Of a stretch of DNA of 16,931 nt, positions 1 to 6,177 are shown one piece after another. Below the pieces are notes generated by a model. The model worked only from the letters and a program-made list of their open reading frames with translations, had not been told where the DNA came from and did not search any database. The position numbers and the translations under genes are program-made. This stretch comes from Clostridia bacterium (lineage in GTDB: Bacteria > Bacillota > Clostridia > Oscillospirales > Acutalibacteraceae). Position 1 is the first letter of the stretch, and the number at the start of each line of letters is the position of its first letter. The DNA lies in the NCBI GenBank assembly GCA_017559885.1, contig JAFYQN010000110.1:1-16931 (forward strand). Reading direction: 5' to 3'.

Positions 1-3
1 GCA

Positions 4-17
4 ACGCTTTAAAGCGT
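4..17. repeat. 14-bp perfect palindrome at the left edge
   Basis: ACGCTTTAAAGCGT reads the same on both strands. With no loop and no following T-run it is not an obvious terminator. It may be an operator or part of a truncated upstream structure, since the window begins only three bases earlier. The rest of 18-140 is AT-rich and shows no gene I can support. Confidence 0.3.
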
Positions 18-143
18 CAACGCAGTTTATTATATACTAAACTGCCGTAAATGTCAATAGCTATTAGCATAAAAAATCAATAATTTAACGTATTGCTATA
101 TTTTATTGCGTTAGCGTGTGCGATATGTCTTAAAATTTAAAAG

Positions 144-172
144 TAATTATTTATATAAACGTTTCATACAAT
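144..172 (+). promoter_or_regulatory. possible sigma-E-type sporulation promoter for spoIIID
   Basis: CATACAAT at 165-172 exactly fits the Bacillus sigma-E -10 consensus (CATACA followed by A/C/T and T). TAATTAT at 144-150 is an imperfect sigma-E -35 with a 14-bp spacer. Mother-cell spoIIID is known to be sigma-E dependent in Bacillus, so the context fits. Against it, the start of transcription would fall near 178-180, right at the Shine-Dalgarno sequence, giving a very short leader. The assignment is inference. Confidence 0.42.
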
Positions 173-191
173 TAATTAGGAGTGAGATTGT

Positions 192-440
192 ATGAGAGAT
201 TTTTCACGTGATAGAGCAGTGGTTTTAGGTGAACACATAATTGATACCGGCGCTACCGTGCGCGCCGCGGCAAAGGTTTTTAAGATTAGCAAAAGCACCG
301 TACATAAGGATGTGACCGAACGGCTCTATTATATAAATCGTGAATTGCATAGGCAGGTTGATGAGGTTTTGCAAAAAAATAAGAGTGAACGGCATATTCG
401 CGGTGGACTTGCAACACGACGTAAATATAAAGGAGAATAA
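192..440 (+). CDS. spoIIID: Stage III sporulation transcriptional regulator SpoIIID
   Basis: An 82-residue DNA-binding protein of the SpoIIID family, which in spore formers switches mother-cell transcription from the sigma-E to the sigma-K programme. The helix-turn-helix spans about residues 22-42, with the characteristic run SKSTVHKDVTERL at about residues 33-45. The basic C-terminal region contains SERHIRGGLATRRKYK, the second DNA-contacting part of the family. Length is typical, slightly shorter than the Bacillus protein at its C-terminus. The ATG at 192 follows AGGAGTGAG at 178-186 with ideal spacing. It is monocistronic: a strong terminator follows, so it is not part of the microcompartment operon. 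It is the best taxonomic clue in the window, because it implies an endospore-forming Firmicute. Confidence 0.95.
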   Translation: MRDFSRDRAVVLGEHIIDTGATVRAAAKVFKISKSTVHKDVTERLYYINRELHRQVDEVLQKNKSERHIRGGLATRRKYKGE

Positions 441-471
441 TATTTTATATAAATATATAATATATATTATT

Positions 472-513
472 AACAGACGTTTTTCGATTTGGTGGAGAAA
501 AACGTCTGTTTTT
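472..513 (+). terminator. rho-independent terminator after spoIIID
   Basis: A 14-bp perfect stem is formed by 472-485 (AACAGACGTTTTTC) and 497-510 (GAAAAACGTCTGTT), with an 11-nt loop and a short T-run at 509-513. It separates the sporulation gene from the microcompartment locus. Confidence 0.88.
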
Positions 514-520
514 GTATTTA

Positions 521-619
521 AAAACCACATTTGCAAAGAAAAAACAACAAAAAATAAATAAACATGGATAAAAAATCTTTGTTTTTCTTTATTTTGTCTT
601 TATTTTTGTGGTTTTGGTA
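521..619. promoter_or_regulatory. AT-rich leader region with AAAACCACAT motif and inverted copy
   Basis: The non-coding stretch 514-679 holds no gene. AAAACCACAT lies at 521-530 and an inverted 9-bp copy (TGTGGTTTT) at 607-615, just upstream of the -35 box. The same 10-mer occurs twice in tandem upstream of the second BMC promoter (4773-4792). The intervening DNA is A-rich, then T-rich. This may be an activator or regulator binding region, but the function is inferred only from position and recurrence. Confidence 0.3.
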
Positions 620-648
620 TTGACTTTTGTGTTGTTTTGATGTAATAT
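620..648 (+). promoter_or_regulatory. sigma-A-type promoter of the dehydratase operon
   Basis: TTGACT at 620-625 and TAATAT at 643-648 are separated by 17 bp, giving a near-consensus vegetative promoter. Transcription would start near 655. This rules out the in-frame ATG at 650 as the start of the dehydratase and supports the ATG at 680. An 11-bp palindrome overlaps the end of the -10 box and the expected +1. Confidence 0.75.
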
Positions 649-657
649 TATGATAAT
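647..657. promoter_or_regulatory. candidate operator, palindrome ATTAT-G-ATAAT
   Basis: Perfect 5+1+5 palindrome that starts inside the -10 box and covers the predicted transcription start. The same sequence with a different central base lies at the equivalent place in the second BMC promoter (4855-4865). A repressor bound here would block RNA polymerase; the DeoR-family protein at 11340 is the obvious candidate. Regulator identity is inference. Confidence 0.45.
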
Positions 658-679
658 TAGTAAAGTGAGGTGTTGTCTT

Positions 680-3208
680 ATGCCATACACATATACAAAA
701 AATATAGAAAAATCACCACGCATTGGGCGTCTTATTGATCATCTTTATGCAAAGATGCCCGAGATTGAAGCCGACCGCGCGGTGCTTATTACAGAAAGTT
801 ATAAACAAACCGAAGGACAACCCATAGTACTTCGCCGTGCTCGCGCTTTTGCGCATATACTTGAAAATTTGCCTATTACAATCCGACCCGAAGAGTTGAT
901 TGTAGGCAGTAACTCAAAAGCGCCTCGCGGTTGTCAGGTTTTTCCTGAATATTCTTACGAATGGTTAGAGGCAGAATTTGATACCGTTGCAACAAGAAGC
1001 GCTGATCCATTTTATATATCGGAAGAAACCAAGGCAAAACTTCGTGAGGTTTATCCTTACTGGAAGGGTAAAACCACAAGCGAACTTGCAACGGCTTATA
1101 TGTCGCATGAGGCGTTAACCGCTATCGAACACAATATATTTACGGTTGGTAACTATTTTTATAACGGTATAGGTCACTTTACTGTAGATTACGGCAAGGT
1201 GCTGGCTGTAGGTTATAAGGGCATTATCGCCGAGGCGCTTGAAGCACTCAATGCGCTTGACGTTGCCGATGCTGATTACGCTTCGCGTAGCGCTTTCTTG
1301 CAAGCGGTAATAATCAGTTGCGAGGCGGTTATAAATTACGCCGACCGATATGCAACGCTTGCAAAACAAATGGCAGAAAACGAACTGGACGCAAATCGCC
1401 GCGAAGAACTGCTTAAAATTGCCGCAAACTGCGCTCGAGTGCCAAGATATGGCGCCGAAAGTTTTTACGAAGCTTGTCAGTCGTTTTGGTTTGTGCAAAT
1501 GCTTTTACAGGTTGAATCAAGCGGACACTCGATATCGCCCGGTAGATTTGACCAATATATGAATCCTTATTTTGAAAAAGATTTAAATTCAGGCAAAATT
1601 ACACGCGAGTTTGCTCAAGAACTTATAGATTGTATTTGGGTAAAACTTAACGATCTTAACAAGGTTCGCGATGCCGCATCCGCCGAAGGTTTTGCAGGAT
1701 ATAGTTTGTTCCAAAACCTTATCGCAGGCGGTCAGGACAAATACGGTAACGACGCCACAAACGACGTATCGTTTATGTGTATAAACGCAACGCTTCACGT
1801 AATGTTGCCTATGCCTTCTTTCTCGGTTCGAGTTTGGAACGGCAGTCCCCACGAATTCTTACTTCGCGCGGCAGAGGTAACACGCACGGGTGTAGGATTA
1901 CCTGCTTACTACAATGATGAAGTTATAATTCCTTCTCTTATGAGTCGCGGTGTTACGCTTGAGGATGCAAGAAACTACAACATAATCGGTTGTGTTGAGC
2001 CGCAAGCTCCTGCAAAAACTGACGGTTGGCACGACGCCGCATTCTTTAATATGCTTCGTCCGCTTGAACTTGTCTTTTCAAACGGTGTTGACCGTGGTGT
2101 GCAGGTAGGTCTTAGAACCGGTGAACTACACGAATTTACTACGTTTGAAAAATTCTACGACGCTTACAAAGCGCAGATGAATTACTTTATAAAACTGCTT
2201 GTAAACGCAGACAACGCAATAGATATAGCACACGCCCGCCGTTGTCCACTGCCATATCAATCTTGTATGATTGAAGATTGTATCGGTCGAGGCAAGAGCT
2301 TGCAAGAAGGCGGCGCGGTTTACAACTTTACGGGTCCACAGGGCTTTGGTATAGCAAATATGACCGACGCGCTACTTGCAGTTAAAACACTTGTATACGA
2401 TAAAAAAGTACTTAAACTTTGTGAACTTAAAGCGGCGCTTGATAACAACTTTGGTCTTGATTTAGACAACGCTACCGCCGAGCGACTTACCAAAACGGTT
2501 GCTCAAAAATTGGTAGCCGACGGCAAGACACTTACCGCAGACGATATTAAGTCAATTTATCTTGCGGTATCTAAAAATAACGCTCCCGACGCGGACAAAA
2601 AACGCTATGGCGAGATACGTGAAATGATTGAAGATTTGCCAAAATACGGTAACGATCTAACCGACGTTGACGCCTTTGCGCGCGACGTTGCCTACACCTA
2701 TACAAAACCGCTTGAAAGTTACAAAAACCCACGCGGAGGTATGTTCCAAGCAGGTCTTTATCCCGTATCGGCAAACGTGCCGTTAGGCGCTCAAACGGGC
2801 GCAACCCCCGACGGTAGAGCGGCATACACGCCAATCGCTGACGGTGTTGGTCCTGCGGCAGGCAGAGATATTAAAGGTCCTACCGCATCGGCAAACTCGG
2901 TAGCAAAACTTGACCACTTTATCGCGTCAAACGGAACGCTCTTTAATATGAAGTTCCATCCAAGCGCACTCGCGGGACAAAGCGGACTTGAAAGTTTTGT
3001 GGCGTTGGTTAGAGGTTTCTTTGACCAAAAGGGTATGCACATGCAGTTTAACGTTGTAAGTCGCGAAACGCTACGCGATGCGCAAAAGAATCCTGAAAAA
3101 TACAAATCACTTGTTGTTCGTGTTGCTGGATATAGCGCGCTCTTTACAACGCTTTCACGTTCACTACAAGACGACATTATAAGTCGTACCGAGCAGGGAG
3201 GTTTCTGA
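680..3208 (+). CDS. B12-independent 1,2-propanediol dehydratase (glycyl radical enzyme)
   Basis: Glycyl radical diol dehydratase of the pyruvate-formate-lyase superfamily, 842 residues from the chosen start. It is expected to convert (S)-1,2-propanediol to propionaldehyde by radical chemistry without cobalamin, inside the microcompartment. The radical cysteine and general base lie in GCVEP (C438, E440), with D452 in GWHDAAF. Other active-site candidates are H166 (GIGHF) and H283 (SSGHS). The radical glycine is G817 in RVAGYSA near the C-terminus. The sequence resembles clostridial glycerol dehydratase throughout but has an extra stretch at about residues 590-640, as I recall for propanediol-type enzymes. 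The ATG at 680 is preferred to one at 650 because GTGAGGTG lies 7-8 nt upstream and the 650 ATG falls inside the promoter. No encapsulation helix is evident. Glycerol or a related diol remains a possible substrate. Confidence 0.9.
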   Translation: MPYTYTKNIEKSPRIGRLIDHLYAKMPEIEADRAVLITESYKQTEGQPIVLRRARAFAHILENLPITIRPEELIVGSNSKAPRGCQVFPEYSYEWLEAEFDTVATRSADPFYISEETKAKLREVYPYWKGKTTSELATAYMSHEALTAIEHNIFTVGNYFYNGIGHFTVDYGKVLAVGYKGIIAEALEALNALDVADADYASRSAFLQAVIISCEAVINYADRYATLAKQMAENELDANRREELLKIAANCARVPRYGAESFYEACQSFWFVQMLLQVESSGHSISPGRFDQYMNPYFEKDLNSGKITREFAQELIDCIWVKLNDLNKVRDAASAEGFAGYSLFQNLIAGGQDKYGNDATNDVSFMCINATLHVMLPMPSFSVRVWNGSPHEFLLRAAEVTRTGVGLPAYYNDEVIIPSLMSRGVTLEDARNYNIIGCVEPQAPAKTDGWHDAAFFNMLRPLELVFSNGVDRGVQVGLRTGELHEFTTFEKFYDAYKAQMNYFIKLLVNADNAIDIAHARRCPLPYQSCMIEDCIGRGKSLQEGGAVYNFTGPQGFGIANMTDALLAVKTLVYDKKVLKLCELKAALDNNFGLDLDNATAERLTKTVAQKLVADGKTLTADDIKSIYLAVSKNNAPDADKKRYGEIREMIEDLPKYGNDLTDVDAFARDVAYTYTKPLESYKNPRGGMFQAGLYPVSANVPLGAQTGATPDGRAAYTPIADGVGPAAGRDIKGPTASANSVAKLDHFIASNGTLFNMKFHPSALAGQSGLESFVALVRGFFDQKGMHMQFNVVSRETLRDAQKNPEKYKSLVVRVAGYSALFTTLSRSLQDDIISRTEQGGF

Positions 3209-3996
3209 TGTCTGACAATCTTTCTGTAAGGGGAAGAATCTTTGACATCCAACGCTTTTCAACCCACGACGGACCGGGCATTCGCACGATTGTATTTTTA
3301 AAAGGTTGCGCCCTTCGTTGTCGGTGGTGTTGCAATCCCGAGTCGCAATCGTATGAGATTGAAACGATGATACAAAACGGCAAACCCAAAACAATGGGTC
3401 GTGACGTTACGGTAGAAGAGGTCTTAAAAGAAGTACTTCAAGATAGACCTTACTACAATCGCTCGGGCGGTGGCGTAACGTTATCGGGTGGCGAAAGTTT
3501 GTTGCAACCCGACTTTGCGGTGGCGCTGCTTAAAGCGTGTAAAGAAAACGGCGTAAACACCGCTATAGAAACCACGGGCATAGCACACGCGGATGTAATT
3601 AAAAGGTTTTTACCTTATCTTGATACCGTGCTTATGGATATTAAGCACATAAATAGTGAAAAACACAAAGAATTCACAAATCAACCAAATGATAGAATTC
3701 TTGAAAATGCAAAACTTATAGCAAGTGAAGCTTCAAAAATGATTGTAAGGGTTCCGGTAATACCTACCTTTAACGATACGGTAGCCGAAATCGCAGAGAT
3801 TGCCGCTTTTACGGCGCAGTTGCCAAACGTAGATGAAATTCACTTGCTGCCATATCACAATATGGGTCGCGATAAATACGCGGGACTTGGTCGTGAATAC
3901 TTTATGGGTGACTTAAAACCACCCACAAACGAATTAATGCTAATACTTAAACAAACTGCCGAGCAGTTTGGACTAAAAGTACAGATAGGAGGTTAG
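3208..3996 (+). CDS. Glycyl radical enzyme activating enzyme (radical SAM)
   Basis: Radical-SAM activase of 262 residues that would install the glycyl radical on the preceding dehydratase, using S-adenosylmethionine and a [4Fe-4S] cluster. The cluster motif CALRCRWC gives C34, C38 and C41 (CX3CX2C). FSTHDGPGIRT before it is typical of this family, and VTLSGGESLLQP is the SAM-binding glycine-rich segment. The TGA of the dehydratase overlaps this ATG by one base, so translation is probably coupled. GGGAGG just upstream is the ribosome binding site. Many diol and choline dehydratase activases carry an inserted ferredoxin-like domain with two further clusters. Here the sequence runs directly from the radical-SAM cysteines to the rest of the barrel with no extra CX2C motifs, as in pyruvate formate-lyase activase. 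Confidence 0.93.
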   Translation: MSDNLSVRGRIFDIQRFSTHDGPGIRTIVFLKGCALRCRWCCNPESQSYEIETMIQNGKPKTMGRDVTVEEVLKEVLQDRPYYNRSGGGVTLSGGESLLQPDFAVALLKACKENGVNTAIETTGIAHADVIKRFLPYLDTVLMDIKHINSEKHKEFTNQPNDRILENAKLIASEASKMIVRVPVIPTFNDTVAEIAEIAAFTAQLPNVDEIHLLPYHNMGRDKYAGLGREYFMGDLKPPTNELMLILKQTAEQFGLKVQIGG

Positions 3997-4001
3997 TGAA
4001 T

Positions 4002-4361
4002 ATGATTTTTGATAATGACAAGACACGTATTATACAAGAACTTGTCCCCGGTAAACAAATAACGCTCGCGCACATAATTGCTAACCCCGACGAAATACTT
4101 TATAAAAAATTAGGTCTAAACCCTGCCGAAGACCACAAAGGCGCTATTGGAATTCTTACTGTATCACCAAGTGAAACGGCGATTATTGCAGGCGATATAG
4201 CGATTAAATCTTCGGGCGCGACACTCGGGTTTGTCGACCGTTTTAGCGGTACGGTAATTTTAACAGGAACCGTTTCAGAGGTTGAAGCGTCGCTTTTAGC
4301 GATAACCGACTATGTGCAAAACAAATTAGGTTTTTCAGTTTGTGAAGTGACCAAGACCTGA
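4002..4361 (+). CDS. BMC shell protein, PduU/EutS type (circularly permuted BMC-H)
   Basis: Shell hexamer subunit of 119 residues belonging to the EutS/PduU family. The signature segments IIQELVPGKQITLAHII (near the start), GAIGILTVSPSETAIIAGD and GFVDRFSGTVILTG match the family closely. In this family the BMC fold is circularly permuted and the N-terminal strands form a small beta-barrel over the pore. A GTG at 3996 could add two residues (M-N). I prefer the ATG at 4002 because AGGAGG at 3987-3992 is 9 nt away from it but only 3 nt from the GTG. The gene sits right behind the activase and overlaps the next gene by one base, so it is part of the first, four-gene unit. Confidence 0.92.
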   Translation: MIFDNDKTRIIQELVPGKQITLAHIIANPDEILYKKLGLNPAEDHKGAIGILTVSPSETAIIAGDIAIKSSGATLGFVDRFSGTVILTGTVSEVEASLLAITDYVQNKLGFSVCEVTKT

Positions 4362-4798
4362 TGAAAAAGTTAATTCTTATAGGGCGCAGCGGCGTAGGTA
4401 AAACAACGCTTACCCAAGCGCTCAGAGGTGAAAAAACGCACTATCATAAAACACAGTACGTAAACTACGACGATTTTTTGATAGACACCCCCGGCGAATA
4501 TGCCGAAAATCACGACCTTGGCGCCGCGCTTTGTCTTTACTCCTACGAGGCAGACGTTGTAGCGTTGCTTATAGCGGCCGATGAACAATACTCACTCTTT
4601 CCACCGAACATTACTTGTATGGTGAATCGAGAGGTAATAGGTATTGTAACCAAGTGTGACAAGGCGGATCCAACACAGGCAGAAGAGTGGTTGCGGCTTT
4701 CGGGGTGCGAAACGGTGTTTTATGTGGATTCTAAAACGGGAACGGGCATAAACAAAGTTCTCGAACATCTTGAAAACCACATAAAACCACATAAATAA
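4361..4798 (+). CDS. PduV/EutP-like small GTPase
   Basis: P-loop GTPase of 145 residues related to EutP/PduV proteins of microcompartment operons. The Walker A/G1 motif GRSGVGKTT is at residues 8-16, the G3 motif DTPGE at 42-46 and the G4 motif TKCD at 97-100. All nucleotide-binding elements are present in a compact single domain of usual size. PduV of the B12-dependent system has been linked to compartment positioning; the function of the glycyl-radical versions is not established. The start overlaps the stop of the PduU/EutS-like gene, and no strong ribosome binding site is seen, so coupled translation is likely. Its last codons contain two tandem AAAACCACAT repeats that may also serve as DNA sites for the following promoter. 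Confidence 0.9.
   Translation: MKKLILIGRSGVGKTTLTQALRGEKTHYHKTQYVNYDDFLIDTPGEYAENHDLGAALCLYSYEADVVALLIAADEQYSLFPPNITCMVNREVIGIVTKCDKADPTQAEEWLRLSGCETVFYVDSKTGTGINKVLEHLENHIKPHK
4773..4792 (+). repeat. tandem 10-bp direct repeat AAAACCACAT x2
   Basis: Two exact adjacent copies of AAAACCACAT, covering the last codons of the GTPase gene about 40 bp upstream of the next -35 box. A third exact copy is at 521-530 before the first BMC promoter. Ten-bp spacing would place both copies on one DNA face. They may be coincidental codons (AAC CAC, AAA CCA CAT), so the regulatory role is uncertain. Confidence 0.4.
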
Positions 4799-4830
4799 CA
4801 ACAAAAACCAAAAAAATAATCTTTTTTGTG

Positions 4831-4859
4831 TTGACATTACTGCTTTTTGGTGGTATTAT
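4831..4859 (+). promoter_or_regulatory. strong extended -10 promoter of the aldolase/shell operon
   Basis: TTGACA (4831-4836), a 17-bp spacer and TATTAT (4854-4859), preceded by TGG as an extended -10. Transcription would start near 4866. It lies in the 105-bp gap between the GTPase gene and the aldolase, so the locus is probably transcribed as at least two units. The leader also contains TTAAAATCAAATTTTAA (4869-4885), a 7+3+7 inverted repeat that may be a second binding site. Confidence 0.8.
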
Positions 4860-4865
4860 CATAAT
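4855..4865. promoter_or_regulatory. candidate operator, palindrome ATTAT-C-ATAAT
   Basis: Same palindrome as at 647-657 apart from the central base, and likewise overlapping the -10 box and expected +1. Here it extends by one more pair to 13 bp (4854-4866). Conserved placement in both BMC promoters suggests one repressor controls both units. Confidence 0.45.
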
Positions 4866-4903
4866 AGGTTAAAATCAAATTTTAATAATAAGGAGAAAAA
4901 ATC

Positions 4904-5698
4904 ATGGTAAACGAGTATGAAATCAAAAAACAAATATGCGACATAGGCAAGCGTATTTACGATCAAGGAATGGTTGCTGCTAACGACGGTAACATTTCAG
5001 TAAAGCTTAACGACAACGAATTCCTTTGCACACCAACAGGTGTTAGTAAGGGCTTTATGACCCCTGAATACATTTGTAAGGTTGACCGCGACGGTAAGGT
5101 TATTCAGGCAAACAAAGGTTTCAAACCTTCGTCTGAAATCAAAATGCACATGCGCGTATACAAAGAGCGTCCTGACGTTAACTCGGTAGTTCACGCTCAT
5201 CCTATGTATGCAACTGCATTTGCTATCGCAGGCATTCCTCTAACACAGCCAATTATGCCTGAGGCAGTTATCGCTCTCGGTTGCGTGCCGATTGCTGAAT
5301 ACGGCACACCTTCTACCGAAGAAATTCCTGACGCAGTTTCAAAATACTTGCAGTCATTCGACGCAGTACTTCTTGAAAACCACGGCGCGCTTACATTCTC
5401 TGATTCGCTTCTTGCTGCATATCACAAAATGGAATCAGTAGAATTCTACGCAAAACTTCTTTACATCTCTAAACAACTCGGCGGTCCAAAAGAACTTTCA
5501 GAGTCACAGGTACAACGTCTTTACGAAATTCGCCGTCAGTTTGGTCTTAAGGGTAAACATCCTGCAGACCTTTGCCCCAACGCTAAAGCAGGTCAACCCA
5601 GCTGTCACGGTTGCGGTGGTAACTGCACATGCGGTCACTCTGATGCTGATATGGTTGCCGAAATTACAAAGCGTGTACTTGCACAGCTTGGTAAATAA
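4904..5698 (+). CDS. Class II aldolase (L-fuculose/L-rhamnulose-1-phosphate type) with C-terminal encapsulation helix
   Basis: Zinc-dependent class II aldolase of the FucA/AraD family, 264 residues. It would cleave L-fuculose-1-P (or rhamnulose-1-P) to DHAP and L-lactaldehyde, feeding the compartment. NDGNIS near residue 27 is the phosphate-binding signature. Metal and catalytic candidates are E78 (SSEIKMH), H97 and H99 (VHAHP) and H160 (LENHGA). The catalytic domain ends near residue 218. A tail follows, with a cysteine-rich linker (C224, C234, C237, C241, C243) and then an amphipathic helix DADMVAEITKRVLAQLGK, which looks like a BMC targeting peptide. The start is supported by AGGAG at 4891-4895. 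Presence of this aldolase, as opposed to a choline lyase context, is the main reason to assign the locus to the fucose/rhamnose (GRM5-like) type. Which sugar phosphate is used cannot be told. Confidence 0.9.
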   Translation: MVNEYEIKKQICDIGKRIYDQGMVAANDGNISVKLNDNEFLCTPTGVSKGFMTPEYICKVDRDGKVIQANKGFKPSSEIKMHMRVYKERPDVNSVVHAHPMYATAFAIAGIPLTQPIMPEAVIALGCVPIAEYGTPSTEEIPDAVSKYLQSFDAVLLENHGALTFSDSLLAAYHKMESVEFYAKLLYISKQLGGPKELSESQVQRLYEIRRQFGLKGKHPADLCPNAKAGQPSCHGCGGNCTCGHSDADMVAEITKRVLAQLGK

Positions 5699-5700
5699 AA

Positions 5701-6177
5701 ATGAATGACCAAACCATGCAGGCCATCGTTGATGCGGTGGTAAGCAAAATCAAACCTCAGGATATAACACTTAGCGCGGCGCAAAAGGTATCGCAAAAGG
5801 TACGTGAACGCGCCGAGCAAATGGGTGTTAAGGCGGTCGTTGCAATATCTAACAAAGCCGCGCATCCGGTTTTGGTAGAGTGCATGGACGACGCATATAT
5901 TGCAAGCTATGATATAGCGGTGCAAAAGGCATTTACAGTGGTCTCGCTTAAAATGTCAACCGAAGCACTAAAACCCTTAGCTCAACCCGGTGGTTCGCTT
6001 TACGGTATACAATTTACCAACAATGGTAAAATCGTGATTTTTGGCGGTGGAGAACCGCTAAAAAGCGAACAGGGTGAAATAATAGGCGGTCTTGGTGTTA
6101 GTGGCGGTAGCGAAGAGCAAGATACGGCTTTAGCCGCCTATGGTAAAGAAATATTTGAGAAAGGACAGTATCTATAA
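5701..6177 (+). CDS. GlcG/PduO C-terminal-domain-like (heme-binding type) protein with N-terminal encapsulation helix
   Basis: A 158-residue protein of the GlcG/HbpS/PduO-C (DUF336) family. The family signature is visible at about residues 114-137, where FGGGEPL is followed by IIGGLGVSGGSEEQD. Residues 1-18 (MNDQTMQAIVDAVVSKIK) form a separate amphipathic helix resembling those on the other cargo enzymes, so the protein is probably a lumen component. Relatives bind heme or corrinoid-related ligands or stabilise partner enzymes; here the pathway needs no B12, so the role is unknown. It begins 2 nt after the aldolase stop with no clear Shine-Dalgarno, suggesting translational coupling, and its TAA overlaps the next ATG by one base. 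Confidence 0.82.
   Translation: MNDQTMQAIVDAVVSKIKPQDITLSAAQKVSQKVRERAEQMGVKAVVAISNKAAHPVLVECMDDAYIASYDIAVQKAFTVVSLKMSTEALKPLAQPGGSLYGIQFTNNGKIVIFGGGEPLKSEQGEIIGGLGVSGGSEEQDTALAAYGKEIFEKGQYL

Noticed and set aside
340..561. 73-codon plus-strand frame overlapping the end of spoIIID
   Set aside because: It overlaps spoIIID in another frame and runs through the terminator hairpin; it has no ribosome binding site and a low-complexity product.
650..679. ATG at 650 as the start of the glycyl radical dehydratase (10 extra residues)
   Set aside because: It lies at the end of the -10 box and before the predicted transcription start, has no ribosome binding site, and the added residues do not resemble the family N-terminus. 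The ATG at 680 has a good Shine-Dalgarno.
514..679. Cobalamin riboswitch or other large RNA switch in the leader of the dehydratase operon
   Set aside because: The leader after the predicted start is only about 25 nt, and the upstream DNA is simple AT-rich sequence without a B12-box-like element. The pathway is B12-independent anyway.
2791..3252. 153-codon opposite-strand frame under the end of the dehydratase gene
   Set aside because: It is antisense to the most conserved part of the glycyl radical enzyme, with no family resemblance. Shadow frame.
3996..4001. GTG at 3996 as the start of the PduU/EutS-like gene
   Set aside because: Only 3 nt from the AGGAGG site, whereas the ATG at 4002 has ideal spacing and matches family length.
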